From assembly GCF_001974875.1 (NCBI RefSeq), contig NZ_MTQD01000001.1, forward strand, positions 372,001 to 436,000: a DNA stretch of 64,000 bases, given 5' to 3'. Shown piece by piece: positions 36,457 through 47,122 of this stretch (the first letter of the stretch is position 1; each line of letters opens with the position of its first letter). Below the pieces are notes generated by a model. That model was given only the letters and a program-made list of their open reading frames with translations. It searched no databases and was not told the origin of the DNA. The position numbers were made by a program, and so were the translations under genes. Origin of the DNA: Pseudoalteromonas sp. EB27 (lineage in GTDB: Bacteria; Pseudomonadota; Gammaproteobacteria; Enterobacterales; Alteromonadaceae).

Positions 36457-37232
36457 GCCTTACTCTTATTTTGTAATTGTTCTTCTTGCACTGGCTTAAA
36501 GCTTACTGCAAGGCCGGTATCATACCGTAAATCTATTGTATCTACTTGTGCATCTGCACGTTGTTCCATTCGTGGGTAGACGTCTATAAAACGTTGCACA
36601 CGCTTGGCTTTATCTTTACGTCCTAAATTTAAACGTATTCCGTTATCTAGCCATAATTGCCACGAAAAGCGCTCCGACAATGCCAAACTTGTTAACGTTA
36701 AGCCGTTAACTTTTAGCATCTCATCAAATTGCTTAAAAGCAATCCACGCTTCTTCTTCGCTGCCTTCTGGGCCGTATAACTGCGGTAAGTCATCATCTAA
36801 CTTATCGCTGCTGGCTTGAAATGCTTGGCCACTTTGGTTGAGCAATAAGTCGCTATTCCAATGTGCTACTACTTCATGTTCAACTACATATACTTGTATA
36901 GTATCAGGCCATTGTTTACGTACCGAAGCGGTAGCAACCCAAGGTAAATCTTGAACTAGTTGCTGCACATGTTTTACATCTAATTCAAAAAAACTACTTA
37001 AATCGGCATTTTTAATCGCTTTTATAATTGCCGTTTCATCAGTGTATTTAGGCTGCCCTTGCACTGTAAGGTGCTTGATTTGAGCATCTTTGTTTTCAAC
37101 TAACCAATCCGATACACCTGTCGTAATTTGCACTAAGCCAATTACAACAATGAGAAAAAAACTCACACCAAAAATCAGAGACCAATTAAGCTTCAGTTTG
37201 ATTTCTTGAGCTTTTTCTAAAAGGGGATGCAT
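36453..37232 (-). CDS. ftsQ: Cell division protein FtsQ
   Basis: A bitopic divisome protein that links early and late components through FtsB and FtsL. It has 259 residues: a short cytoplasmic N-terminus, one transmembrane helix (about 19-40, LIFGVSFFLIVVIGLVQI), a POTRA domain from about residue 55 (IKHLTVQGQPKYTDE), then the beta domain. Overlap with ftsA and adjacency to ddl place it in the usual order. Confidence 0.97.
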   Translation of the reverse strand: MHPLLEKAQEIKLKLNWSLIFGVSFFLIVVIGLVQITTGVSDWLVENKDAQIKHLTVQGQPKYTDETAIIKAIKNADLSSFFELDVKHVQQLVQDLPWVATASVRKQWPDTIQVYVVEHEVVAHWNSDLLLNQSGQAFQASSDKLDDDLPQLYGPEGSEEEAWIAFKQFDEMLKVNGLTLTSLALSERFSWQLWLDNGIRLNLGRKDKAKRVQRFIDVYPRMEQRADAQVDTIDLRYDTGLAVSFKPVQEEQLQNKSKA

Positions 37233-37233
37233 A

Positions 37234-38154
37234 TTAAAGCGTTTGCTCTAAAATGCGAACAACTAATTGTTCAAAAGTTGCCCCATTCGCTTTTGCAGCC
37301 ATTGGTACTAACGATTTTTCAGTCATACCTGGTACTGTATTTACTTCAAGGAGATAAAAATTACCTTGCTCGTCTTGCATCGCATCAACACGGCCCCAGC
37401 CGCTTGCGCCCACTAAATCAAAAGCATCTAGTGAGATAGCCTGTAAGTACTTAGTATCTTGCTCTGACAAATCTGCAGGGCAATGATACTGCGTAGTATT
37501 TGATTGATACTTAGCTTGGTAGTCGTAAAAGCCATTTGGTGTCGTCATTTCAATGACTGGTTGTACTTCGTCGCCAAGCACTGTGATTGTAAACTCACGA
37601 CCAGTGATCCACTGCTCTACAAGCACTTGGTTATCAAACTTAAATGCATTAGCTAATGCATCTTCAAGTTCTTGTACTGTACTTGCTTGCGCCATACCTA
37701 TGCTTGAGCCTTCGTGCGATGGCTTAACCATTACCTTTTTAAACTCACCCATAATAGCTGCAGCATCAAAGCCTTTTTTGGCATCAACTACGGCATAAGG
37801 TGCGGTGCTTAATCCCGCTGATTTAAATAAGTGTTTACAACGTACTTTATCCATAGCAAGTGCTGAACCTAGTACATTACTGCCCGTGTAAGGCAAGTTC
37901 ATAAATTCAAGCGCACCTTGTACAGTTCCGTCTTCGCCACCACGCCCATGCAAAGCAATAAAAACACGCTCTACATTTAATTCTTTTAATTCCCACAAAG
38001 AACGACTTTGTGGGTCAAATGCAATTGCATCAATACCACTATTTTGCAGTGCATTTAAAACAGCTTGACCCGATCGTAAAGACACTTCACGTTCTGCTGA
38101 GTTACCACCTAGCAGTACCGCTACTTTACCAAATTGTGTGTTTACCTGAGTCAT
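37234..38154 (-). CDS. ddl: D-alanine--D-alanine ligase
   Basis: An ATP-grasp ligase that makes the D-Ala-D-Ala dipeptide used by MurF. It has 306 residues, matching the DdlB form. Motifs visible are [17 protein letters not shown] (residues 13-29), [14 protein letters not shown], and the C-terminal [17 protein letters not shown] that forms the metal and substrate site. The start overlaps murC by four bases. Confidence 0.97.
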   Translation of the reverse strand: MTQVNTQFGKVAVLLGGNSAEREVSLRSGQAVLNALQNSGIDAIAFDPQSRSLWELKELNVERVFIALHGRGGEDGTVQGALEFMNLPYTGSNVLGSALAMDKVRCKHLFKSAGLSTAPYAVVDAKKGFDAAAIMGEFKKVMVKPSHEGSSIGMAQASTVQELEDALANAFKFDNQVLVEQWITGREFTITVLGDEVQPVIEMTTPNGFYDYQAKYQSNTTQYHCPADLSEQDTKYLQAISLDAFDLVGASGWGRVDAMQDEQGNFYLLEVNTVPGMTEKSLVPMAAKANGATFEQLVVRILEQTL

Positions 38155-39602
38155 ACTTCACCTTGCTTAAGTTTTTCTATCGACATACCCGTCGCAGCTA
38201 ATGTTTTAACTAACTGACCTATATTACCAGCGCCTTGAGTTAATACTAAATCATTATTTTGTAAATTTGCGGCCAAAACGCCTGCAAGTTCTGCATTTGT
38301 TGCTACATGCAGCGGCTCTTTGCCACGTTGACGAAGGCTACGACATAAGCTTTTGCTGTCTGCGCCAACAATTGGATCTTCACCAGCGCTATACACATCA
38401 AGCAATAGCAACTGATCTACATCAGCAAGTACTTTTACAAAGTCTTCGTATAAGTCGCGTGTACGAGAAAACCTATGTGGTTGATATACCATTACTAAAC
38501 GCTTATCTGGCCATCCTTCACGTACTGCTGCAATTGTTGCTGCAACTTCTGAAGGGTGATGCCCGTAATCATCAACTAACATCACATTGCCACGCTCGTT
38601 TTCAAATTCACCATAGTGCTGAAAACGACGACCAATACCCTCAAACTTCTGCAGCGCTTCTAAAATTGCATGGTTTGCAATGTTTTGATCTTTTGCCACA
38701 GCAATTGCAGCGGTTGCATTAAGTGCGTTATGTCTACCTGGCATATTCAACGTGGCAGTTAAACACTCACCTTGCTTGTTAGTTACTGTAAATGTGCATG
38801 TATTAGCTGATTGGCTAAAGTCGCTCATGCGATAATCAGCATCCTTCGATTCACCATACGTGATAACTGGGCGACCAAAGCGCGGAATAAGCTCAGCAGC
38901 AACTTCAGAGTCAATACATACAACGGCTAAACCATAAAACGGCAAGTTATGAATAAAATCTACATAGGTGTCTTTCATCTTTTCAAGACTGCCACCGTAA
39001 GTATCCATGTGATCTTCTTCGATATTTGTGATCACCGATACCATTGGCTGTAAGTGTAAAAACGACGCATCGCTTTCATCTGCTTCTGCAATTAAAAAAT
39101 CGCTTTTACCTACTTTTGCGTTACTACCTGCGCTATTTAACAAGCCACCAATGATAAACGTTGGATCAAGGCCTGCTTGTCCATAAATGCTTGCAATTAA
39201 GCTCGTTGTCGTTGTTTTACCATGCGTACCCGCAATGGCTATGCCGTGACGAAAACGCATTAGTTCAGCAAGCATTTCTGCACGGCGTACAACCGGAACT
39301 CTTGCGGCTTTAGCTGCGATAATTTCAGGGTTTGTTTCATCAATCGCGCTTGAAACAACCACTACATTGGCATCTTTCACGTTATTTTCATGATGGCCAA
39401 TAAATACTTCAGCACCGGCTTTAATTAAACGATCTGTCATAGCGCTATGAGCAATGTCAGAACCTGTAATACGGTAGCCTTCAAATGCGAGTACTTCAGC
39501 AATCCCGCCCATACCAGCTCCACCAATACCGATAAAGTGGATGGTTTCTATTCGGCGCATTGCAGGGCGTGTATGCTTTTCTTGTACTGATATCTCTTTC
39601 AC
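38151..39602 (-). CDS. murC: UDP-N-acetylmuramate--L-alanine ligase
   Basis: The first of the Mur amino-acid ligases, adding L-Ala to UDP-MurNAc. It has 483 residues. The dinucleotide-binding-like start [17 protein letters not shown], the ATP P-loop [12 protein letters not shown], and the [10 protein letters not shown] segment identify MurC rather than MurD-F. It abuts murG and overlaps ddl, as in most gammaproteobacteria. Confidence 0.98.
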   Translation of the reverse strand: MKEISVQEKHTRPAMRRIETIHFIGIGGAGMGGIAEVLAFEGYRITGSDIAHSAMTDRLIKAGAEVFIGHHENNVKDANVVVVSSAIDETNPEIIAAKAARVPVVRRAEMLAELMRFRHGIAIAGTHGKTTTTSLIASIYGQAGLDPTFIIGGLLNSAGSNAKVGKSDFLIAEADESDASFLHLQPMVSVITNIEEDHMDTYGGSLEKMKDTYVDFIHNLPFYGLAVVCIDSEVAAELIPRFGRPVITYGESKDADYRMSDFSQSANTCTFTVTNKQGECLTATLNMPGRHNALNATAAIAVAKDQNIANHAILEALQKFEGIGRRFQHYGEFENERGNVMLVDDYGHHPSEVAATIAAVREGWPDKRLVMVYQPHRFSRTRDLYEDFVKVLADVDQLLLLDVYSAGEDPIVGADSKSLCRSLRQRGKEPLHVATNAELAGVLAANLQNNDLVLTQGAGNIGQLVKTLAATGMSIEKLKQGEV

Positions 39603-40679
39603 TTATTTTCTCTTATTTGTTACTTGCTCACAGTGCGTAGCTACGCTTGCTGTGGCATCTAAAATGGCTTGTTTTTTTGCATTTGTAGCCATTTCAGTAA
39701 TTAATGAAGGTTGGGCTAAATACGGGCTTAATAGTTCAACAATTGATTGTTTATTAAACTGCCCTTGCGGCATTAATAATGCCCCATTCGCCATTACCAA
39801 ATACTGTGCATTCGCTGTTTGATGATCGTCCACCGCATGAGGAAACGGGACAAAAACAGCCATTTTACCTGCCGCTGCGATTTCGCTAACAGTTAACGCA
39901 CCTGCACGACAAACAACAATATCAGCCCAGCTATATGCTGCGTCCATATCATCAATAAATTCAGCTATTTTTGTATTACCGCCCGCTAAACCATGCGCTT
40001 TATAAGCTGCTTCTACAGTGGGTAAATGACCTTTACCTGTTTGATGCCACACATTTATTGGAGCTGTATTACTAAGGCCTTTAAATGCTTCTGGTAACGT
40101 CTGATTAAGCACTTGTGCACCAAGCGACCCACCAACCACTAAAATATTAATAGGGCTTGATACATCGCGTTTGACTATATCCATTACACTTTGACGTACT
40201 GGATTACCTACTAGCTCAGCTTGTCCTTGTGCAAACGCACTTGGAAATGCTGCTAATACGCGTGTAGCAAACTTAGCAAGCCATTTATTGCTCATACCGG
40301 CTACAGCATTTTGCTCGTGAATAACCAGCGGGATACCTAAACTTTTTGCTGCAATTCCCGTTGGACCCGTAACATAACCGCCCATTGCAAGTACTACATC
40401 CGGGCGCTGTTCTTTCAATACCTTACGCGCCTGCAATATTGCATTAAGTACCATGAATGGGGCTTTAATGAGACGCTTTAACCCATTGCCACGAACACCT
40501 TTAACATTAATAAAATCAATATCAATGCCATGCTTAGGAACAACACTTGCTTCCATTCGATCTGGAGTGCCAATCCAGCTGACTTGCCAGCCCTGCTGCT
40601 TTAAATAATCGGCCACTGCAATGCCAGGAAAAATATGCCCGCCAGTTCCACCAGCCACTACTACTAATTTTTTACTCAT
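39603..40679 (-). CDS. murG: UDP-GlcNAc:lipid I N-acetylglucosaminyltransferase
   Basis: A peripheral inner-membrane GT-B glycosyltransferase converting lipid I to lipid II. It has 358 residues. The N-terminal GGTGGHIFPGIAVAD (residues 10-24), the HEQNAVAG segment, and the donor-binding VVGGSLGAQVLNQTLP and CRAGALTVSEIAAAG are characteristic. Its start overlaps the ftsW stop by four bases. Confidence 0.98.
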   Translation of the reverse strand: MSKKLVVVAGGTGGHIFPGIAVADYLKQQGWQVSWIGTPDRMEASVVPKHGIDIDFINVKGVRGNGLKRLIKAPFMVLNAILQARKVLKEQRPDVVLAMGGYVTGPTGIAAKSLGIPLVIHEQNAVAGMSNKWLAKFATRVLAAFPSAFAQGQAELVGNPVRQSVMDIVKRDVSSPINILVVGGSLGAQVLNQTLPEAFKGLSNTAPINVWHQTGKGHLPTVEAAYKAHGLAGGNTKIAEFIDDMDAAYSWADIVVCRAGALTVSEIAAAGKMAVFVPFPHAVDDHQTANAQYLVMANGALLMPQGQFNKQSIVELLSPYLAQPSLITEMATNAKKQAILDATASVATHCEQVTNKRK

Positions 40680-41851
40680 CGCTTACCTCCGCGTGAGGTG
40701 GCTTGTTTGGTTGCCATTTTGGTTTCAAAATCTACGCGCAATAAAATACCCGTGGCAATCGTCATAATTAACAAGCTTGAGCCGCCATAAGAAATAAACG
40801 GCAGGGTTAAACCCTTCGTTGGTAAAATACCCGCGCTTGCACCTACATTCACCATGGTTTGAAATGCAAACCAAATACCAATGGCAAACGAAAAATAGCC
40901 TTCGTATTCCTTACCGCATTTAAGCGCTTGTTGACCTATTAATAAGGCTCTAAATACTAAAGTAGCTAATACCGTTAAAATACTTACAACGCCTATTAAG
41001 CCGAGCTCTTCACCTATAACGGCAAAAATAAAATCGTTATGCGCTTCAGGTAAATATTGTAGTTTTTGTACGCTGTTACCTAAGCCTTGACCAAACCAAC
41101 CACCTTGGCTATACGCCATTAGTGATTGCACCAACTGATAACCTTTACCAAAAGGATCATCCCAAGGGTCTAAAAAGCCTACAACACGCGCCATTCGATA
41201 TGGTTCAACAATAATTAGTAATACAACCAGACCCACGCCCGTTAAAATAAGTACAAAAAACTGCCATAACTTAGCACCAGCTAAAAACAGCAAGCCAACC
41301 GTTGTTACAAACATAACAACTACTGTGCCTAAATCGGGCTGTAGTAAAATAAGCAATGCATACACTGCAAATACTGCTATTGGCTTTGCAAAGCCTTTAA
41401 TATTTTCTTGTACTTCTTCGCGTTTTCTTACTAAGTAGCCAGCTATATAACTAAAAAAGTATAACTTAGCGGCCTCAGCAACCTGAAAACCAACAGGTCC
41501 AATAGGTATCCATCGTTTAGCGCCGTTAACTTCACGACCAATAATCAATACTGCTATTAATAGCACCATACCAAGCATTAATAGGTAAGGGTTTGAACGT
41601 TTCCACCACTCCATTGGCACGCAAACGCTTATCCAAAAAAGCACAAAAGCCATCGCCAAAAACATGCTGTGGCGAATGGTAATATGGTACGGGTCATCAA
41701 ATAGTCGCTCTGCGGTGGGCATTGATGCACTGGTTACCATGATAAAACCAACACCAATTAGCATTATTACGCAGTATAATAGCGGCACATCGTATAACTG
41801 CCCTGAAGGCTTAGGTGTTAACGCATCTCTTATATCGGCAAAAGCAATCAT
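40676..41851 (-). CDS. ftsW: Peptidoglycan glycosyltransferase FtsW
   Basis: A SEDS-family membrane polymerase that works with FtsI at the septum. It has 391 residues with about ten transmembrane helices. The C-terminal signature KGLTLPFISYGGSSLL and the loop AHNDFIFAVIGEELGL are intact. I chose ATG 41851, which overlaps the murD stop (ATGA) and has AGGG six bases upstream; a farther start would add seven residues. Confidence 0.97.
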   Translation of the reverse strand: MIAFADIRDALTPKPSGQLYDVPLLYCVIMLIGVGFIMVTSASMPTAERLFDDPYHITIRHSMFLAMAFVLFWISVCVPMEWWKRSNPYLLMLGMVLLIAVLIIGREVNGAKRWIPIGPVGFQVAEAAKLYFFSYIAGYLVRKREEVQENIKGFAKPIAVFAVYALLILLQPDLGTVVVMFVTTVGLLFLAGAKLWQFFVLILTGVGLVVLLIIVEPYRMARVVGFLDPWDDPFGKGYQLVQSLMAYSQGGWFGQGLGNSVQKLQYLPEAHNDFIFAVIGEELGLIGVVSILTVLATLVFRALLIGQQALKCGKEYEGYFSFAIGIWFAFQTMVNVGASAGILPTKGLTLPFISYGGSSLLIMTIATGILLRVDFETKMATKQATSRGGKR

Positions 41852-43182
41852 GATTGCCCTGCCATTACACACTGAACGAAGTCATCACCGCGTTGCATAT
41901 AGTTGTTATACATATCAATGCTGGCACATGCAGGTGCTAATAAAACAATATTACCTGTACTACTAAGTACTTTGGCCAAAGTAACGGCTTCTTCCATATT
42001 GTTAGTTAAATAACTCTTGTTGGTAATCGCAGCTAAATCACTTGCATCTTTGCCAAAACAAATTAATGCTTTTACATGCTGTTTTATGTAAGGTTTAAGC
42101 GCATTTAAATCAGCGCCTTTAGCATCGCCACCAGCAATCACAATCAGATTTTCACCGTCACTTGCTAAACTATCTATTGCAGCAATAGTTGCTCCAACAT
42201 TGGTAGCCTTTGAATCGTTAAAATACTTTACACCGTTAAGCTCAGCTATAAATTGGCAGCGATGAGCCAACCCATTAAATTGACCTAACGCATTTTTATA
42301 TTGCTCTTTGCTTACTTCAAACGGACTTAAGAGCGCCATTACTGCAAGCGTATTTAAATAATTGTGCTTACCCACTACCGCAAGTGTATCAACAGGTAAA
42401 AAGGCATCGCCTTTAACCATAAAGTGAGTTTCACCATTGTGCTGCGCTAAATGGTAATCACCTTGTTGAGCACCAAAGCTAATTAAGGGAGCCGTACCGC
42501 GCTCAACAGGACGTGTTTGAATGTCGTCTGCATTGACAACAATAAGCTCTGCGAACTTATAAATACTAAGCTTTGAGTCTATATAAGCTTGGTAACTGTC
42601 ATAGCGGTCAAGATGATCTTCAGACACATTTAATACCGCTGCACTTACTGGTTTTAAACTCGTTGTGGTATCTAACTGAAAACTCGATAACTCAAGTACA
42701 TACACATCAAAATCATCATTGAGTAAATCAAGTACCGCTGTGCCAATATTCCCACCCAAAGCAACTTTATAACCGGCTTCTTTTAACACTTCATAAGCGA
42801 GCGTAACCACGGTTGACTTACCGTTAGAGCCCGTTACTGCAACGACAGGTTTTGTATTAATGCGCGCAAATAACTCAACGTCACCAATCACTTCAACACC
42901 TGCGTTAATTGCATTTGCAACAGCTGGTATTTTTAAGCTAAGCCCAGGGCTTATAATAATCATATCGCTTAAACAAAGCTCTGCGTCATCCAAATTACCA
43001 AAGTGGGTATCTAGAGTTGGCGCGTGCTCTTTTAACCAATCAATCCCCGGCGGGGTTGCTCGGCTATCAACGACCTTGGGGGCAAGGCCATGAGATAATA
43101 GAAAACGCACAATGCCCAGACCGGTTACACCGAGTCCGAGCACTGTTATTTGTTTGTTTTTTATCTCGTTTAAATACTGCAT
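41848..43182 (-). CDS. murD: UDP-N-acetylmuramoylalanine--D-glutamate ligase
   Basis: This ligase adds D-Glu to UDP-MurNAc-L-Ala. It has 444 residues. The ATP P-loop VTGSNGKSTVVTLAYE is near residue 115, with the SSFQLDTT and NDSKATNVGAT motifs of MurD. It abuts mraY with no spacer and overlaps ftsW by four bases. Confidence 0.98.
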   Translation of the reverse strand: MQYLNEIKNKQITVLGLGVTGLGIVRFLLSHGLAPKVVDSRATPPGIDWLKEHAPTLDTHFGNLDDAELCLSDMIIISPGLSLKIPAVANAINAGVEVIGDVELFARINTKPVVAVTGSNGKSTVVTLAYEVLKEAGYKVALGGNIGTAVLDLLNDDFDVYVLELSSFQLDTTTSLKPVSAAVLNVSEDHLDRYDSYQAYIDSKLSIYKFAELIVVNADDIQTRPVERGTAPLISFGAQQGDYHLAQHNGETHFMVKGDAFLPVDTLAVVGKHNYLNTLAVMALLSPFEVSKEQYKNALGQFNGLAHRCQFIAELNGVKYFNDSKATNVGATIAAIDSLASDGENLIVIAGGDAKGADLNALKPYIKQHVKALICFGKDASDLAAITNKSYLTNNMEEAVTLAKVLSSTGNIVLLAPACASIDMYNNYMQRGDDFVQCVMAGQS

Positions 43183-44265
43183 TTATCGAATCTTTAAAGT
43201 AGCTAAGCCAGTAAGCACTAGCACAACAGAAATAATCCAAAAGCGCACAATAACGCGAGGCTCTGGCCAACCTTTTAATTCGTAATGATGGTGAATTGGC
43301 GCCATTCTAAAAATGCGTTGTCCCCGTAATTTATACGACCCCACTTGTAATATTACCGATAGCGCTTCCATTACAAATACACCGCCCATAATAATAAGCA
43401 GTAACTCTTGGCGTACTAAAACAGCAATAATACCTAATGCGCCACCAAGTGCTAATGAGCCAACATCGCCCATAAATACTTGTGCTGGGTAAGTGTTAAA
43501 CCATAAAAAGCCAAGCCCTGCGCCCACAATGGCTGTACACACAACCACAAGCTCACTCGCTAGCGGTAAATGTGGAATATGTAAGTAAGCCGAAAAGTTA
43601 ATATTACCGGTTAAATAAGCAATAATTGCCAATGCCGCAGCCACCAAAATAATTGGCACAATCGCCAAGCCATCTAAGCCATCGGTCAGGTTTACCGCGT
43701 TTGATGTACCTACTATCGCAAAATACGTAAGTACGATATAAAACAAACCTAATTGCGGTAACACGTCTTTAAAAAATGGAACAACAAGTGATGTTTCAGA
43801 TGCTTGTGCACTGGTAAAGTACAAAGCAGTAGCAACAACTAATGCAATGACCGATTGCCAAAAGTACTTCCACTTAGCAATTAAACCTTTTGGATCTTTA
43901 CGAATAACTTTACGGTAATCATCAACAAAGCCAACAATACCTAAAGAGCCAATTACAAACAGTGTTGCCCACACGTATTTATTTGATAAATCGGCCCAAA
44001 GTAGCGTGCTGGTAAAAATAGCCGCTAAAATAAGTAAGCCACCCATAGTCGGTGTACCCGACTTAGACAAATGCGATTGCGGACCATCGTCTCGAACTGT
44101 TTGGCCTATTTGCATACGTTGCAAACCACGAATTAACTTAGGCCCTAAATAAAGCGACATAATTAGCGCAGTTAAAATACCTAAAATGGCACGTAGCGTT
44201 AAATACGAAAAAACATGAAAACCACTAAAATACTGTGTTAAATACTCTGCCAGCCAAACTAACAT
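43183..44265 (-). CDS. mraY: Phospho-N-acetylmuramoyl-pentapeptide-transferase
   Basis: An integral membrane enzyme transferring phospho-MurNAc-pentapeptide to undecaprenyl phosphate to form lipid I. It has 360 residues and about ten transmembrane helices. Catalytic motifs include [39 protein letters not shown] and the histidine loop [12 protein letters not shown]. It overlaps murF by one base. Confidence 0.98.
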   Translation of the reverse strand: MLVWLAEYLTQYFSGFHVFSYLTLRAILGILTALIMSLYLGPKLIRGLQRMQIGQTVRDDGPQSHLSKSGTPTMGGLLILAAIFTSTLLWADLSNKYVWATLFVIGSLGIVGFVDDYRKVIRKDPKGLIAKWKYFWQSVIALVVATALYFTSAQASETSLVVPFFKDVLPQLGLFYIVLTYFAIVGTSNAVNLTDGLDGLAIVPIILVAAALAIIAYLTGNINFSAYLHIPHLPLASELVVVCTAIVGAGLGFLWFNTYPAQVFMGDVGSLALGGALGIIAVLVRQELLLIIMGGVFVMEALSVILQVGSYKLRGQRIFRMAPIHHHYELKGWPEPRVIVRFWIISVVLVLTGLATLKIR

Positions 44266-45647
44266 TATGATACTCCATTGATGGCTTGTTGCTGGCCATT
44301 AACTAAATCGGTTACTAATAATTCCATGCGAGAACTGCGCGATCCTTTCACTACTATTGTTGTTTTAGTATTCACTTTATTAATACTTTCTTGAATTTTT
44401 TGCTGCATCTGTTCGCGACTCGAAAAGTGACGATTAGGGAGTTCAAGCACATCACTTGCGTATTTACTTAACACACCTAATGTAAATAACTCATCAATCC
44501 CTTGCTCAAGTGCATACTCGCCAACTTCTTGATGGTACTTACGTGCATCTTCACCTAGCTCACCCATGTCTCCGAGTGCTAAAATGCGGTGACCTTGCAT
44601 GTCACTTAATAAGTCAATCGCAGCCTTTACCGACTTAACATTGGCATTATAGGTATCATCAACCACGGTGAGTAAATCAGACACTTCAATTAAATTAACG
44701 CGCCCTTTTACATCACCCATTGTGGCAAGTGCATTGGCTATTTCTTCAAGGGTTACATCAAATTCACTAGTCAGTGCAGCAGCGATAAGTGCATTACTAA
44801 TATTGTGCTTACCAGGTAGCGCTAAAGTAACAGGTACTTGCTTGTTTTTAGTGCAAAGCGTAAAGCTTGCACGCGCATTGGCATCAAGCGTGATGTCTTC
44901 GGCCCAAATGTCTAGCTTTTCGGTTGTAGAAAAACGTTTAACATTACGTCCTTCAAGCTTATCTAACCAATACTGGCTAAATTCACTATCGCAATTAACA
45001 ATAGCAACGCCGTCATCTTTTAGGCCGTCAAAAATCTCACCTTTAGCTTTTGCAACCCCCATTAAACTACCAAAACCTTCTAAGTGAGCTGCTGCAACAT
45101 TGCATACAACAGCTACATCTGGCTTTGTCATTGCAGTGGTGTAAGCAATTTCACCTAAGTGATTTGCACCTAGCTCAATTACTGCAAAACGATGTTGAGG
45201 CTCTAAGCGCAATAACGTAAGTGGGACGCCAATATCGTTATTAAAATTACCTTTAGTAGCTAATACATCACCGTGAACCGATAAAATTGCCGCACACATT
45301 TCTTTTACAGTTGTTTTGCCTACACTACCTGTAATTGCAATTGTTTTAGGCGCAATTTGCGCCATAACAGCAGTCCCAATTACACCAAGTGCAATACGAG
45401 TATCGGTCACTATAAATTGTGGAATATCTACATCTACTTTATGCTGAACAACAACGCCAATCGCGCCTTTTTGTTTAGCCTCAGTTATAAATTTATGACC
45501 ATCAAAATTTGGCCCTTTCAGTGCTAAAAACACTTCGCCATCGCACACTGTACGAGTATCAGTATTTATATTAAGTACGCGTTGATTATCACCTTGATAA
45601 TCGGTTGTTAGCACATTAGCTAACCAATCAAAATCCATTGGGATCAT
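44265..45647 (-). CDS. murF: UDP-MurNAc-tripeptide--D-Ala-D-Ala ligase
   Basis: This ligase completes the pentapeptide stem by adding D-Ala-D-Ala. It has 460 residues from ATG 45647, which overlaps the murE stop (ATGA). Upstream in-frame sequence lies within murE and is not expected to be used. The P-loop [28 protein letters not shown] and [18 protein letters not shown] are MurF motifs. Confidence 0.97.
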   Translation of the reverse strand: MIPMDFDWLANVLTTDYQGDNQRVLNINTDTRTVCDGEVFLALKGPNFDGHKFITEAKQKGAIGVVVQHKVDVDIPQFIVTDTRIALGVIGTAVMAQIAPKTIAITGSVGKTTVKEMCAAILSVHGDVLATKGNFNNDIGVPLTLLRLEPQHRFAVIELGANHLGEIAYTTAMTKPDVAVVCNVAAAHLEGFGSLMGVAKAKGEIFDGLKDDGVAIVNCDSEFSQYWLDKLEGRNVKRFSTTEKLDIWAEDITLDANARASFTLCTKNKQVPVTLALPGKHNISNALIAAALTSEFDVTLEEIANALATMGDVKGRVNLIEVSDLLTVVDDTYNANVKSVKAAIDLLSDMQGHRILALGDMGELGEDARKYHQEVGEYALEQGIDELFTLGVLSKYASDVLELPNRHFSSREQMQQKIQESINKVNTKTTIVVKGSRSSRMELLVTDLVNGQQQAINGVS

Positions 45648-47122
45648 TGTGTTATCCCTCTTACTGCTTTTTTTAGTTGTTCTTGTACATACCGGCGATC
45701 GCAAAAGTCGATTCGCGTATCACCTATAATTTGATAATCTTCGTGGCCTTTACCTGCAATCAAAATAACGTCATCAGCTGTAGCGTTTTCTATAGCAAAA
45801 CGAATTGCAGTCGCTCTATCAGCCTCTAAATGTGCATTTTGAGGATGGGTTAAACCGGCTGCTACATCTGCAATAATGTCATCAGGGTTTTCTGAGCGAG
45901 GGTTATCACTGGTAATAATAACTTTATTAGCGTTTTGCTCTGCGGCTTGCGCCATCAATGCACGCTTTCCTTTATCTCTGTCGCCACCACAACCAAATAC
46001 ACAACTTACACCACCTGGCACATGCAGCTGCAATGCTTGTAATGCAAGTGCAAGTGCATCGGGTGTATGTGCGTAATCAACAACACACGTTGGCATGCCT
46101 GCTTGGCTAAATGCTTGCATTCGCCCAGCTACTGGCTGTAACTGCGCACAACCTGAAACTAATTGCTCAAGCGGATAACCAAGCCTTAGTAATGTAGCGA
46201 TCGCGGCCGTTAAGTTATATAAGTTGAATTCGCCAAACAGAGGCGATTTAATCGATATATCACCCCAACTAGTCGATAACTGCGCCGAAATACCGTCACT
46301 TGAATATTCAACATTAGAAAAATAAACGTACTGAGCATTCTTAGGGGCTAAGTTTTTGCGGCCATAACAAACTAGGTTATTAAAGTCATACTTTTCAAGC
46401 CATTGCTCAGCTTGAGCATCATCTTGATTAAGCACTACAACCTCTGGCTCAAAGTCACGGAAAAGCATTAGTTTCGCATCACCGTAACTTGCCATATCAC
46501 CATGATAATCTAAGTGATCGCGCGAAAGATTAGTAAACACAGCCGCTTTAAACGCGCATTTAGCAACGCGCTGCTGCACTAACCCATGAGATGACACTTC
46601 CATAGCTACCAGCTTTTTATGCTGCGAATTTAAATCGCTCAAAATATGCTGTAAATCAACCGTTGAAGGTGTGGTATTAATCAGTGGAATTAAGTTATCA
46701 GGATGACCATAACCTAAAGTGCCTATAATAGCCGACTCAGTACTACAAAATTGTGCTAAGTGGGCAATCATAGCTGTGGTCGTCGATTTCCCATTTGTAC
46801 CTGTCACACCAATTAAATCAAGAGCCTGACTTGGCTGGTTATAAAAGCGACTTGCTAATTCTGGAAGCTTTTTATCAAGCTCCGAAACTAAATATAGTGG
46901 CTCAAAACTTGTTTCAAATTCACATAATCTGTCAGCAATAATAGCTGTTGCGCCATTTTCAATTGCTTTACTAATAAACTGTCCGCCATCAAGTGCATGG
47001 CCTTTAATTGCGACAAATACATCACCTGGCGTTACTTCACGACTATCTAGGCGTAAATGTTTTACCAGTTGCGAGGGCGCATCTATTTCGATGTATTTTA
47101 AAATATCCTTTAACTCACGCAT
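45644..47122 (-). CDS. murE: UDP-MurNAc-L-Ala-D-Glu--meso-diaminopimelate ligase
   Basis: This ligase adds meso-DAP to the nucleotide precursor. It has 492 residues from ATG 47122, which overlaps the end of ftsI by eight bases. The P-loop GVTGTNGKSTTTAM and NLSRDHLDYHGDMASYG are present. The DNPR motif in ITSDNPRSENPD marks a DAP-adding rather than lysine-adding enzyme, as expected for a Gram-negative. Confidence 0.97.
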   Translation of the reverse strand: MRELKDILKYIEIDAPSQLVKHLRLDSREVTPGDVFVAIKGHALDGGQFISKAIENGATAIIADRLCEFETSFEPLYLVSELDKKLPELASRFYNQPSQALDLIGVTGTNGKSTTTAMIAHLAQFCSTESAIIGTLGYGHPDNLIPLINTTPSTVDLQHILSDLNSQHKKLVAMEVSSHGLVQQRVAKCAFKAAVFTNLSRDHLDYHGDMASYGDAKLMLFRDFEPEVVVLNQDDAQAEQWLEKYDFNNLVCYGRKNLAPKNAQYVYFSNVEYSSDGISAQLSTSWGDISIKSPLFGEFNLYNLTAAIATLLRLGYPLEQLVSGCAQLQPVAGRMQAFSQAGMPTCVVDYAHTPDALALALQALQLHVPGGVSCVFGCGGDRDKGKRALMAQAAEQNANKVIITSDNPRSENPDDIIADVAAGLTHPQNAHLEADRATAIRFAIENATADDVILIAGKGHEDYQIIGDTRIDFCDRRYVQEQLKKAVRGITQ